Assembly: GCF_963678635.1 (NCBI RefSeq)
Contig: NC_087063.1
Coordinates: 83,625,574 to 83,689,573 of the forward strand
Direction of reading: 5' to 3'
Length of the DNA stretch: 64,000 bases
From: Symsagittifera roscoffensis
Taxonomy: Eukaryota > Xenacoelomorpha > Acoela > Convolutidae
Each line of letters opens with the position of its first letter. The stretch's first letter is position 1. The notes under the pieces are model-generated. The model worked only from the letters and a program-made list of their open reading frames with translations. It did not search any database and had not been told where the DNA came from. Both the position numbers and the translations under genes were made by a program. Below are positions 11,769 to 23,455 of the stretch, piece after piece.

Positions 11769-13312
11769 TTACAACTGGGCAGCTATATCTGCGAGGAGGT
11801 CCTTGAGGAATGCCTTGTAGCCTGCCTTGTCCAGTTCCTCGTCGGCCCGAGCGGCGAAGTATTTCGTTCTCAGCTCGTCCCTCTTAGCCTCGGGAACTGC
11901 CCCCTATACAATACAAATTAAATTGATTAGTGATGGATCTTGTATCGAATCATACTACCCCTATTGCAAAGAGGGATTCGTTACAAGGTACAAAAATCAC
12001 GTATGATCTAAATCAACACACATACCAGCTCGATTCAGATCGAAGCAGTAAGTTTCAAACTGCCAACTTATAAATTCAAAATGGATACAAATCAACGCTC
12101 AAACGGATAAAAACTGTAAAAGAAACTATGGTCTCTAGTACCAGGTCTTTGTAAATGAAACATTCACTCGAATCTCTTCGATTTCTATTCAAATGGCATA
12201 TTTTTAGCTACATAATTTTTATTTTGTTAGTTTGAGAATTTTGATTAATGCTTGATTGATGTGTTTATTAAATAGTTATTGAGTTGTAATGATTAATTCT
12301 ATCTTACACTATCGTGTTGGTCGATGTATTGCTTGAGGTTGGGCTGAATTTCCTTCACAGTAACTTTCTCCGCGTCCTTCTAAAACACCCAGCAAATCTT
12401 CATTCGAACAAATCAACCCTTTTCTCTGAGTCATTCATACCATAAGCAACTAACAACAACAAGCCATCCATACCCAACACAATTCTGTTCAATTCAGTTC
12501 TAGTCATTTCAAATAAAATAATTTAATTCGATTTCATTAATGTTAATGGCCGGGTTGTGAAAAAATATGGTCTCGACTTATCAACGATCTCTATCTCTTT
12601 GAAATTTCGAAGTTGTTTAGCATTATGACAAAATAACGATGAAATCAAGTGGATGCAATAACTTAATACTTTAACACTTACGTTGGGCTGAAACACAAAA
12701 AATAATTAAGTAATTATCGTGGAAGAAATTTGACTTTTAGAAAATTCTTCTTAGTTCCGTGTGTAACCCATATCAGCTGTAGAACATTTAGTATGTAGAA
12801 CAACAATCTATCCAAGTGTAAATAATAATTGTGGTTCTTATGCGGGTATTGGTGCAATTGTGATAATTGGTTCCCTGAAATAGGCAAGTATGAAAGATGG
12901 GCCATGCCTTTTTCGAGAAAACTTCGAAAACAAAAATGTTTTCTCTGTTTCCGAAGATTTTAAGCACAAAAAATTGTTGAGGGAACCAACGAAGTTTTAG
13001 GGACACAAATAGTATATTTGGGACCTAGTTAACATCCTTAGTTCTGAGCTCGAGTTTTCACCCAATCAGAAAATAGCATTTTACATGCAGCGCTAAGTAG
13101 ATTTAAATTAAAATGAACGCTGGGGTGGGGGATGTTAACTTGGTCTATTTGGGGGGGGAGGAAGTTAACTTGATCCCATATTTGTACCCTAATGGTTATT
13201 AATGGAAGACAATAAGTAAAGTGTGCCTTACCCATGTCTCTTCGATCAGTTCGCTGAGTTTGGCATCGTCGTGGAGGAACTCGTTGAGGGTCTGTTTGAC
13301 TGCGTCGACCAT
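11769..13312 (-). CDS. Small EF-hand-like protein, 97 aa, four exons including a 6-nt microexon
   Basis: Minus-strand coding exons are 13312-13232 (27 codons), 12687-12682 (two codons, Pro-Asn), 12379-12308 (24 codons) and 11903-11769 (44 codons plus TAA). All junctions are phase 0. Donors are GTAAGG, GTAAGT and GTAAGA; acceptors end TTTCAG, TTTTAG or ATAG. The protein starts MVDAVKQTLNEF and ends LKDLLADIAAQL. It is soluble, all-helical in character and has no signal peptide. Two segments look like degenerate EF-hands: WPNKDAEKVTVKEIQPNL (about residues 27-44) and ADEELDKAGYKAFLKDLL (about 72-89). Most calcium ligands are missing, so calcium binding is doubtful. TTTAG directly before AAATGG suggests a further, non-coding 5' exon. 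Codon use is more GC-rich than the surroundings, as expected for a real exon set. The EF-hand assignment is tentative; the gene model is good. Confidence 0.78.
12682..12687 (-). other. Six-nucleotide microexon
   Basis: On the minus strand the six bases CCCAAC are preceded by TTTCAG and followed by GTAAGTG, so both splice borders match consensus. Inclusion adds Pro-Asn and keeps the frame; skipping also keeps the frame. It lies between exons ending at 13232 and beginning at 12379. The added residues fall in the first putative EF loop. Confidence 0.6.
13014..13184. mobile_element. GTTAAC-family MITE, copy 2, with 7-bp target duplication
   Basis: The element at 13021-13177 has inverted ends GGACCTAGTTAACATCC and GGAAGTTAACTTGATCC. 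It is flanked by ATATTTG on both sides (13014-13020 and 13178-13184). The right end carries an extra internal copy of the GTTAACTTGGTC motif and a G-run. It lies in the first coding intron of the EF-hand-like gene, 47 bases from the donor of exon 1. It is non-coding. Confidence 0.6.
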
Positions 13313-14935
13313 TTCTAAACACATAATTAAATCAACACAAACCATTATAAAATCTTTCTTTGCAATGTCGCGATTCTTAGCAGATCAAAATCACTGCCTT
13401 ATGTATAATTTAAGATTCCCCCTTTTTTACTACCTTAACTTCCCTGCGCGCGTTCAATGTGAACTTTTGATAGTTTTCGGAACCGATCAATGAATTTTGG
13501 ATGGCAGAAAATTATCTTGATTGAGGAAAATGACAGCCAAATCAAGAATGTAGCTGTGTTTTGGGATTAATTTTGAACAATTTTATAAAATTTCTTACTG
13601 GTGATGTTGAGTAGATTGTTGAAGGAGAGAAAGTTAGAATTATAGAATCAGGAGGACTGACTAGATTCGAGAAGTTGCTGATCAGAATGAATTTAAGAGA
13701 GAGGTGGCAACGAGAGGTGGTCGCTTGTTTGCTCACACACAATCCAAACCTACATCCTACAATTAGCTCAACTCTCATTGGTCAATTTCATTCAGAATTG
13801 TGCAATGAGGGGGGGGGGGGGGGGGTGATACTATGGTATGATTACTCAGCTCAGAAGTTTCACTATCTCGGTAAACCAACAAGCCATCGTTTACTACAGA
13901 CTAATGCCATTGAGACGAGTCGTGATCGGACTTCGGACTTACTCGTGGTCATACAAACAGTGCAATTATGCAAACAGTTACATAACACATTACCTCACAA
14001 CAAAGTCATATTACCTTCATTAGGTATCATTTGGTAATGCAGCTATTAAATGTTATAACTTAACCATAACTAGTCACTATTTGGTAACTGAAGGCTTAGC
14101 TAGACCATGTGGCGAGGGGGGATATTTGCTACGATCAAACAACTCAACTCGACTTATCGCAATGGAATATTTGAACTTGAGCTAGTGAGCTGTGCTTTGT
14201 ATTGCATAATCCGATGATTGATGGCAATAATCGCTGCAGTGCAAAACTTAGTCTCTAATCTGAATCCGATGACATATATGACTAACCAATTGATCTAGAA
14301 GCTCTCTTAGCCGAGCGTTCACCTAACAGATCACGGTGAACTTTAACTTTCGATTCAGAGTTAGTCAAGTCACTTCATCAAGTTTGCAAAAAGTACTGTC
14401 ATCACATACCTTCGAGTTAGCAAAAGTTAGCAGTAAGATCTTGCAACACTATTCGATGCATCATGAACTCGCTACATCAATTGCACCAAGCGGCCATTAG
14501 TCGCTAAAAACAAACGCTGCTAGTGTCCTGACCCATTGTGAAACATTTGGTTTCGCTCTTGTCATGGTTGCCTTATTGTTGCGTAACCCGATTGCGTAAC
14601 ATCTGTTACGTAATTAGGGTTCTGTAGTTTGAAAACTATAAGTGATTTGTGAATTCCGTTTCGGATTCAGTTCATAGAAGTTAAAGTGGACATTAAGGGT
14701 GTTTGTGGTTAAACTTTCTTATCAGCTATGGCCCTAACTCTATGGCCTGCCCCTTTGTGTTCGATTCTTGAGTTAATTTGCAATCCATTGCTGCAATAGA
14801 TAGTATTTGCCTAGTGCGTAGAGTGAAGGGAGGCGTAAGCAGACTCTAAATTCTACCTTTCTCAGGAAGGGTGGGTGTAATATTTCAAAAAACATATGTT
14901 CATATTGGAGTATTCCGCAAAAGTAACTTAGCATC
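13313..14935. other. Upstream region of the EF-hand-like gene, no gene seen
   Basis: Presumed to hold the promoter and any 5' non-coding exon of the minus-strand gene. It contains a run of 17 G (13809-13825). Open frames here are not supported by motifs or splice structure. Confidence 0.5.
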
Positions 14936-15366
14936 AGGGGCGGATCTAAGTTTGCTCGAGGGGGGGGGGGCGGATTTTCAAAAAAAAATTGAAATTTTTG
15001 TCGACTTTTTTTTCTATAGGTCGACGCGTCGACCAAATTGATTTTCTGAGCCTTCCTAAATCACTATAAAGACCCGATTTCGACCAAATTTTCTGCGCCT
15101 CAGGCAAAATTTTGAAAAAAAAACAGACCAAAAAAGGCGTTATTAGACAATTTTTGGAAAATTTTGACCAAAAAATTGCGTTTTTTTTCCGCGCGCGCTC
15201 CACCCCTCGAAATTAGAGTATATTGGTTTCGAAGGCGCCTTCAGAAAAGTTTTAGGGTCCGTCACCAATAATGGATATCTCAAAATTGTACAAATGGGGA
15301 CCCTTTGGGTCGGCAGGGGGTCGAATTCCCTCCTCCCCTGGTGGTAAATCCATTGGTGCTTATCAT
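14928..15366 (+). mobile_element. hAT-type MITE copy C
   Basis: The element at 14936-15358 begins CAGGGGCGGATCTAAG. It contains a run of 11 G (14960-14970), the palindrome GGTCGACGCGTCGACC, and the right-hand block CCCTTTGGGTCGGCAGGGGG that is amplified in the satellite at 35.6 kb. The right inverted repeat is worn. Flanks are CTTAGCAT (14928-14935) and CTTATCAT (15359-15366), a 7/8 match in keeping with an aged hAT target duplication. Confidence 0.8.
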
Positions 15367-15398
15367 CTTCTTTTTTTGAACGCGTTGTTAATTCAAAC

Positions 15399-15445
15399 CA
15401 GACGCGGATCTAGGATTTGTCCGGAGGGGGATGGAATTTTTAAAA
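15399..15445 (+). mobile_element. hAT-type MITE copy D, left-end fragment
   Basis: CAGACGCGGATCTAGG followed by a G-rich stretch matches the left terminal repeat of the family. Similarity is lost after about 45 bases, and no right end follows. Confidence 0.5.
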
Positions 15446-15541
15446 CAAGCTCTTTTTCCTTTCCCCAGCTCCGAACTTTGGCAACTAAATGCTGGTTCGC
15501 ATTACCCAGTTGCTATGAAATTATATGATATGCGGACTAAT

Positions 15542-15939
15542 TACCCGGGTTGACGTCCATAGAAGAAAAATGCTTATCATACAATTTCAAAGTATGGAAA
15601 AAGTTCTTATCATACAATTTCATACATGGCGTCTATGGTAAGAATGCTTATCAAACAATTTCATAGAATGGAAAAAATGCCTATCATGCTATTTTCATAC
15701 AGTTTTGGGAATAAAGAGACAAATTTTTCATAGAGCTCAAATTTTAATTCCAGAGTATGAAAAAAATGCTTGTTATAAAGTTATAAAGCTTATTTTGTTA
15801 TTTTGTTACACTTACTTTTGGTCTATGAAATTGTATGAAAGAGTATGATAAGCATTTTTTTCATATATGAAAATTGTGCGATAAGCATTTTGTTCATTTA
15901 TGAAAATTGTATGATAAGCATTTTTTGTCAACCCGGGTA
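15542..15939. mobile_element. Mariner-like palindromic MITE with subterminal repeats
   Basis: The element at 15544-15937 has exact 11-bp inverted ends, CCCGGGTTGAC and GTCAACCCGGG, flanked by TA on both sides (15542-15543, 15938-15939). TA duplication is the hallmark of the Tc1/mariner superfamily. Each arm carries several copies of a motif close to AAATGCTTATCATACAATTT, direct within an arm and inverted between arms. There is no transposase ORF, so it is non-autonomous. Confidence 0.8.
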
Positions 15940-16267
15940 AGCCATGACAATCTGATCTTGGTTTTCATACTTTTTACCTTAAAACCACTGGCTAAACTAT
16001 ACAACGGATGCTAGATGCAAATGGACGGAGGGGGGGGGGGGCAGAAAGCACTTGTAAAATTGATCTCAAATATAAAATTATTTAAAATTGTGCAAAATGG
16101 GTTTGCGGTTCTGGCTGGAAATCTAAAAATGACATCTTGAACGTTTGTTTTTACTTCATTCCAAAGCCAAACTCGATAAGCGATCTTGCTCCAAACTAGA
16201 TTGGTAGTTTTTTCAGAACTTTCATTAAAGGAAGCGTCAAAGTTCCAGGTATGGGCGTCTCAGAAAT

Positions 16268-16369
16268 TGATGCTCCAGTGTTTTCAGACGTCTGAAAACA
16301 CTGGAGCATCATTTTGAAGCAAGATTTTGAGCGTAATTGTCTAAAAAACCGCTCATATCTTGCTTCAAA
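16268..16369. repeat. Perfect 44-bp palindrome followed by a second stem-loop
   Basis: Positions 16268-16311 read the same on both strands (arm TGATGCTCCAGTGTTTTCAG plus AC, centre ACGT). One mismatch further out, pairing continues for three bases. Immediately after, 16313-16333 (TTTGAAGCAAGATTTTGAGC..) pairs with 16350-16369 across a 16-base loop. No ORF overlaps. It may be the core of a foldback element or a structured RNA; the class is unknown. Confidence 0.75.
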
Positions 16370-17547
16370 TTAGGCGGAAAATCTCGACTCGGAACTCGAC
16401 TCATGACACTGTAGTTTGCGAAGTGAAATATAGTTTTTGTCACTCTAATCGTGCTGAAGGTTGAACCAAAAGAGCTGATTTGTGCTTAGTATTTAACATC
16501 TATGGTTTGTTTTATGGTCCAACGTTCCTCAAAGTTACTCATATAATTATGAAAACAAAAAGGAAAATCTTGAAAATGATTCTAGGGCTCTTTGCCTTTA
16601 TTTTTGCCCTCATTGTAGTTTTTGATTTTAATTTCTTGTTTGTTTGTTTCAACTTTTATTTTTTTTTCGGTTAGCTTGTTTGAAAAAGGAGAAAAAACAT
16701 TGTAAAAAGTTTTTTCACTTCGTTTTTAAGTCTTTTTTATTAGGAATGATTCTTGATTTTGCTTCTTTAAAACAGTTTATTTAAAAACAATTAACACTTG
16801 TTTCAATTTCTGCTTTTTGTTTAAAAATTATGATAGTCCTTTTCTGACCTGCGGCTAAAAAACCTTGAGTTTTTTTACTCTCGGAATAATCAAACATTGA
16901 CAAAAACCAGTTAAAGTCAAATCTGTTGTTGCCTGTTTTAATTTTCTGATTTAAACACATTTTCTGATTGAAAAATTCTTTAAACAGCTTTTGACGCTTT
17001 TATAGCTAAGTAGTGATTTTACAATGTGACGCATTTCATCAAATCTCTGCAGAATTTTTACTTAATGCAAAGTATGATTCCTTTATGTCAACGTTTTAAT
17101 TGAATGAAGTTGAGATTCCATTGAACAGTTAAAATTAAATACGTGCGTATTTTTGGACAATTTCATAAATTATAATTGAAATAATTTTAAACAAATTAGT
17201 TTAATTTATTGTTCCGACTTTCGAAGAAATTGAAGAACATATATGCCTGAGGTCGTTTTTTTTTGATTTCCAGACCGAGTTTTAAAAACTGACAGCGCAT
17301 GGGTATCGCTCCGGAAATCTTTGGATTGCTAAGCGAGTATGCTTGCACTTGACATAAATACGAATGACATCGCTGCTAGAATAATAAATTGATAATTTCA
17401 CAACCCGAAATTTTTCCGCACTCATATTCATTACAAATAAAATTGAGACCGGCTATAATTAGTCATGTTAATTCTCCTCACATGATAGGATTTGCATTTG
17501 ATACTGGCTGTGCTAAATTAATAGTTAATCGAGGCTGTGCTAAATCG

Positions 17548-17620
17548 AGGCCGGTTAAAGGGCAGCCGGAACATTCAGGGTTTTGCCGCGATATACGAGC
17601 AGTCTTGTTTTTGTCATGAC
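17548..17620 (+). repeat. Dispersed repeat shared with 26056-26125, member 1
   Basis: The run around AAAGGGCAGCCGGAACATTC, then GGGTTTTGCC, GATA and CAGT, recurs at 26070 as AAAGGGCAGTCGTAACATTC with the same following order. Same orientation, roughly 75-80% alike. Class unknown. Confidence 0.5.
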
Positions 17621-18824
17621 AAAAGATTAACCAAATATTGAAATGTCCTAAAAATTTCTTATGTACCACTAAATTTCACAAACTCAGCTCTAAATTGATA
17701 GTGATTCTTAGTTAAAAACGGTCAATAATTTGGTTGACATAATCAAAGACATATTTCGATATATCAAATCAGAGTCAAAGGTATATTACGGTAGAGAAAA
17801 AGATGAATTTCTTAAAAAGATATCACAGGAACTATTGAACAAACTAGCTCCACAGCGAGCAAAGCGAAACTCTCTGCTTATATGGCAAAAATGGCCTGAT
17901 AATGATTGCCTAACCATTAGTCTTGTGAGCTTTCAATTCCAGGGTTTCTCATAATTAGTTCCCAACTTTATCATACAGTCAAATGTTAAAAAGTGTTCAC
18001 ATTTACATTTAAGAAATCAAGAAGTCACAAATCGACCTTAAAAATATGATTGTTAATGATCATTAACATGGCCCGATGAAACAATGCCTCAAGGCTTTGA
18101 AAAACCAATTTTAGAAAAAACAAAAACCCGATCAAGCTAAATTTTACAACTCGGACTCAAGTAAACACAACATTTACTGAGAATACTGTTGAATACTGTT
18201 GCGCTAATAGTATTTCCGCTAAAAATGATTAAATACCTTGAGTTAGAGTACACAACTTGTAAGTGATTTCAGAGTTGTGAATGGCCTTGTCAGATTTTAA
18301 TTGCTTCAAAAGGCTGCAAACTAATTGCTTCAAAAGCTAAATAGCCAATGTAAGCAATGTTTAATAGTTCACTCCACAATAAGCAAAAAAAAATTCTTTT
18401 GTCAACACAAATGTTTTCACTTGAAATCGTTCCAAATACAATTTAGTCAATGTCTTAAGAATTAAGAAACAAAATCTCTTGCTTTTGGGAAAAGTGGCTT
18501 AAAAATCCGACGTGTAAAACTTTGACAGCTCAGACAGAAAAGTTTCATGAAATTTTTTTAGTAACTGTTGTTAAAGCTATCAGTAGTTTTCTCTTTTACC
18601 GTAGCTCCTCCGCATATGTATCAAATATACGGCTCAAAATTGTAATGAAAAACTCGAAATGGTTTCATTTTTTTTAATTTTTACTTTTTTTTGCATAAAT
18701 AGCTGTGGTCGAGCTCTATTGAGCTGAAACATTTTTTTTCAATTTTACTGGCAAGTTTTCACAAAACGTTTGGATTGATTTTCAAATTTAGGAAGTCAAA
18801 TTCCTCAAAAAGAGTTTTCATTGT

Positions 18825-19665
18825 TGTCATAGCCATGACTTTTGTTACCTTGATTTTAATTGATTTCGATGGCGGCTCTTTTGCCCGAGGCCATTTTCAA
18901 CTATGTTCTAACTGTTGAATAGTTTGTTTTTGCTCTTTCTGTTGGTTTTTGCGGCTCTTTTTCGTTCCTCCCCACCTCGTATCAGCATCAGTTTTATCAC
19001 GTAATGAATGGTTTTACAAGGTTAATAAGAATTACCAAATATGTTTGTCATGGCCCGATTAGTCCGCATGCCAGTTTTCTTGTTAATCAGTTAGTGGGAA
19101 AAGAAACTTTACTTTTAAAAAGTTGCAGGTGGGGGGGGGGGGGGGGAAGGAGCCGTTTTTGCTCTTTCAATTGTTATAAACGGGCTTCTTTCAAAAAAGC
19201 CCGGATAATTGGGAAAAGTGCGTGAAACTATGCAAATGATTTCTTTTTTCACTCAAGCGTTCTGATATTTCATTTTTGATCCATGCCTTGTCGCAAAAGA
19301 ACATGTGTAAAAGAGCAAAAATATACTCTTTTACGTCGAGAACTAAATCTGAGAAATTTATATTGATGAAACTTTACGCGGTTTGCCCACATGTTGTTAA
19401 GGTGACTTCCATCAAAACACAACGAACAAAAATAAGCCTGGAGCATGGAGGTCAACCATACCTTTTCCTTAAAACTTTCAGTAGAGCTCTACATTGAGAA
19501 CCAGTCATCACAGAAAAAAAAGAAGGAACCAAAGAGTTTGAAAACTGTGAATTGAAGAATAAAGAAAAAAAGATAATAGACAAAATAAAGTTCGTTTTGA
19601 TAAATTAGTAAAACTAAGGTAATCATGCGAATAGACAAAGATGTTAAAGTTTGGAGCCCAAGGAA
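18825..19665 (+). repeat. 5' LTR region of the BEL/Pao element, probably with an insertion
   Basis: Its first 55 bases match 23245-23299. A second matching block is at 19515-19665. In the right-hand copy the two blocks are adjacent, but here they are about 630 bases apart, so this copy gained sequence or the other lost it. The extra sequence includes a run of 16 G (19131-19146). Confidence 0.55.
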
Positions 19666-20989
19666 GCGACTTGGAAGAATTAGTTATCTCGACTGACGGT
19701 TCTTTTTGAACATTATAGTTGAGCAAATTGTTTGCTTTCAAAACTAAATTTTTATTTTCCGACCTTCACTCCAGTGCATAGAAAGTTTTAAAAATGTCGA
19801 TTTCTCTTCACCTTCAATATTATAAGAATTTTCCGAAAAATTTTTCTTGAACAACTTACGGTTAAACCGTGTGAAGTAGAAACTTAAGTACCTTGGAGCT
19901 TACATTCAAAAGAATAACCGCAAAACATTTAAATTTAATGGTACAGAATTTTTCTTTGAAATTTTCAATCAACATTGTTACTTTATGCTGCAATTTTTCC
20001 CTCTTCGCTTTCCCTTTCCAATCCATTATTTTGATTTTTTTTAGTAGTTTTGGGGCGCTTCTCTTTTTACGGTAAGAACCCTCGGTGTTTGTGTTGGGTT
20101 ACTGTTCTTTTTTACATTAGAACCCCCGGAGTTTGTGTTGGGGCTCTTGTCTAGTTTCCCTAAACCTTTCGGCGACTTCAATTGAGAGCTCTGTTCTTAC
20201 GACTTCAAGAACACCATTAATTTTAACTGACACCAGTTTTTTGAGTTGATCTCGCTTTGCTGTTGCTCCTCGTGGGTGAGCGCGGGCCGGTTTTTCAAAC
20301 ATTTATAGCTCTCTTGATAAAAGAGCTCTGGTAAACTTGGTATCCTCTGATATAAGCTGGTGGGGGTCTGGGCTAAATTGTAGTTTTTAAATTGGCGTAG
20401 TCGGTGGGGGTCTGGTAAGTAGATTTTTTTTGTTCGGTGTTCTGACCAAAAATTACAGATGTATTTTCATCAATTTCTCGCGGTAGTTTCGTTTTTTATC
20501 GGTTTTCAAACTCCTGTTAGTTTTAAAACTCATTTACTTTTTAGCGTTCAGCAAGCATTCGAAATCAAGGGCTATCAACCGATGCCATCATATCGGCCTT
20601 GGCTTCAGATGAACTGCATTCCGCAACTTCCTCAAACATAGTTTTCACTAGTTCTCCCTCAATTTGAACTTTTTCAATAAACACTCATCGCAAAGCCGTT
20701 ATCACTTTCAATTCAGAACGTGACAATTTAACTACTTCTGCTCTCGAATAACCGTCCACAACCTTTGTATCTTCGTTTAACTTACATTCTTCTGATTATG
20801 ATTTTGCTCATTAACCAAATCAGAACTGTTTTGATCGGAGTTCGAATGTCGTACGGACAAATCAAACTAAATTTTACAATCAAAAATCTTTTGATCAGAT
20901 CGATAACTCTCTTCGATCTCCATTTGGACACTACCAGCATTCATCGCTTCTCAACAACACACTAGTAACACAGTCGAACAGAAACCCGA

Positions 20990-21960
20990 CTTTTGCTCAC
21001 GACTCAATGTCCCATTGCTTCAAAAAGTCAGTAACTAACACACAGACTGCAATTTATGACGGTGATCCTCAAAAATGGCTACGTTGATTCGGTGTTTTCA
21101 ATTCCATCATCGATCAAGCACCAATGAGTGACACCGAAAAATTTTTTACTTGCAATAATTACTAAGAGGCAAGGCTGCACAACACGTAAGTGGTTATGGT
21201 CGAAACGAAACTTGCTATTAAACAGCCATATTGCATTTAAAAGAACAATTCGGGGACCCGCTAAGAATAGTGATTTTTTCCCATGATAGGCTCAACAGTT
21301 TCAGATCAACTAGTCTGAATCAACAGGAAACTCACTTCAGTTTTTCAACGTTTCTTTCTACTCTAGTAGGTACCTTCAAGGATTTTGATTTTGTTCATGG
21401 CATTTGCACGTCCACAAAGTTAAATTTGGTTCTCGCGAAAATTCCTAGCCCAGTACAGCTAGAATGGCACAAATATACTATTATTAATGCTATATGCAAA
21501 CCAAATCTTGATTAAATATCTGATTGGATGCGCATATATGGTCATGCCTGTAGGGAAAGTCTTTTTTCGGTCGAACTCTTCGAGAACAACTTTCGTTCAG
21601 AGTAAAACTAATCTCTTCGACTCTGGAAAAAACAAACCCAACGTAAGCCGCTAATTTCATAGCAAAATTTCTTTTCATTTCAATCAAATTAGAAACTTTG
21701 ATAGGCATAATTCACAGGGAAATTCACATAACGAATTTGTTAAAATTTATCCCAAAAACGAAGACTGCAAGCTCTTCAGCTATTGCGCGCAGCTTCGCGA
21801 TTTCAAAATTCCATTCAGACGTAAGCATATCAAAAAACCCCATTTGTGTTTCAATTGCTTGTTCATTGTTCTTGCTCAAGGTTGTTCATTGGATAAATTG
21901 TGCCAAGAATGCAGTGGAAAACATACATTCCTTCATGAAGAGAATGGTACCAGAGTGAAA
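20990..21960 (+). pseudogene. BEL/Pao gag remnant
   Basis: A translated piece near 21053 reads YDGDPQKWLR, then VFNSIIDQAPMSDTEKF after a stop. This resembles the FDGDP..W...F and apxsDxeKl core of the DUF1759 gag domain. The next piece, HLKEQFGDPLRIV (21233), corresponds to the family's LkxrFGxPxxiv. At 21765-21945 lies a cysteine/histidine cluster with CFNC, then CQECSGKHTFLHEE, the BEL-type zinc region. In-frame stops and frame changes are frequent. It is not functional. Confidence 0.75.
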
Positions 21961-22770
21961 AACAAAATCAGTTTGTCAAAAAGTATTCAAATAACCAATG
22001 CGACAAGTTGCACTTGAATTGACTTTGCGAGACCGAACAGTTAAAACATACGCTTACCTTGATAGTGGATGCTGATATGTCAAACATGAAAGTGACGTAA
22101 AAATATCAACATCCTCACCTGGACAATAAATTCTCAAAAAATTTCAAGACTGGATCAAAATTGGCAATTACGGAACTGATTCGGCGAAGAAATCTATGTC
22201 TAACAATGACAAAAAAGTAATGAATGTTTTAGAAAGCACCACGACACTTTTTAAAAGACACTATCAAATTGCCTTGCTGTGGAAAGAAGACGCTTTCTTC
22301 TTCAATACTAGTTGGCCTGCAGAAAGCAGCTAAAACCTCTCAACAACAAGCTTCAAAAGAATGATACTTTCAAAAAAAGTACTACAAAATCGTTGAAAAA
22401 GACTTAAGCAATGAATATGTTGTTAAAAATAACTCAATTATACACCACGAAGATAAAGAAAGCTTTTGAAACCGACAGCCGCGCCTCATTTTGGCTGCAG
22501 CTGAGAGCGACTAGTTCAAATTTTCAAATTGTCTCCTTGTCAAGTTATCGGTTCTCAAACACTTCATGATACACGCTGAGTACCTTCGTTTGCAAAATCG
22601 AATCCAGCATGAAACCGAGTCCTTTAACTAACGTTCCTGCGAACATAAGCGACCCATTTCCGCTCACCCCGACTCACTTTCTTCGTGGTAAGCCATCAAT
22701 AATTTAACACCTGGCACATTTCTGGACAAATCAGTCACTTTTTCCAAATCATGGAAGAACGCGAAACTTC

Positions 22771-23025
22771 TTGCTCAACAGTTTTGGAACGTTCCAGATG
22801 AGTAAACTCGGGCCAAGTGGAACACGGCATCAAGTGGAACACTTGGCAGTCGATGATCTTGTCTGGTTGTTAGAAGATTATACACCAGGGAGTCTTTTGC
22901 CTTTCGCTAAGGTTCTCGAGCTTCAACCAGCCAGCGACCGAACAGTAACATCGGTGACACTCCGGACTCCCAATGGTTAAACGGTACGGCTGGTAATTGA
23001 ACTGTTCAGAAGCTTCCCCAAAGAA
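22771..23025 (+). pseudogene. BEL/Pao integrase C-terminal (DUF5641-like) remnant
   Basis: The frame contains HLAVDDLVWLLEDYTPGS, then FAKVLELQPASDRTVTSVTL and RTPNG, ending in a stop. The DUF5641 pattern is nLkvGDlVll.ed..P...w.lgrV.e..pg.dg.vR.v.vrT..G, and the order and spacing agree. It sits about 220 bases before the right LTR, where BEL/Pao pol ends. Confidence 0.72.
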
Positions 23026-23244
23026 TGATTTTCATTGGCTTCTTTTACCTGTTTGTACTCTCAACAAGCCCTTATAATTGTTTACCAATTATCGCAAAGG
23101 CTTCAATGGTATTACACTTCCTTGATTGCTTTTTCTAAGCTTTGTAGATCAACAGCTTTTCCAACCATGTTTTCAACGTTATCTTCATTCATCCTAACAC
23201 ATTAGTTTCTATTATTGGCTACACTTGCATATGGGGTGGGGCTA

Positions 23245-23455
23245 TGTCATAGCCTTGACTTTTGTTATCTGGACTTGAATTGATTTTAAAGATTGAGATC
23301 CAGACAACACGAACAAGAAACAACAAAAGAATTTGAAAAACAGTGAACAGAAGAATAAAGAAAGAAGGATGGAAGGCGAAATAAAGTCAGCTTTGATAAA
23401 ATAATAAAATTAAGGTAACCATGCAAATAGACAAAGATGTTTTAGTTGTTGTTTT
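23245..23455 (+). repeat. 3' LTR remnant of the BEL/Pao element
   Basis: Begins TGTCATAGCCTTGACTTTTG after the purine tract and stays similar to the left LTR until about 23455. Its true right border could not be placed. Confidence 0.6.

Larger units (their letters stand above)
15946..18824. other. Intergenic region, mainly unrecognised AT-rich DNA
   Basis: No supported gene. Apart from the palindrome at 16268-16369 it holds a run of 12 G (16030-16041) and a dispersed repeat at 17548-17620. Confidence 0.55.

Noticed and set aside
14773-15528. Several ORFs near 15 kb
   Set aside because: They translate MITE copies C and D; similar peptides appear at 27.3, 35.5 and 50.8 kb for the same reason.
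20117-20302. Minus-strand ORF of 61 codons
   Set aside because: It lies in the left LTR/leader part of the BEL/Pao element and has no motif.
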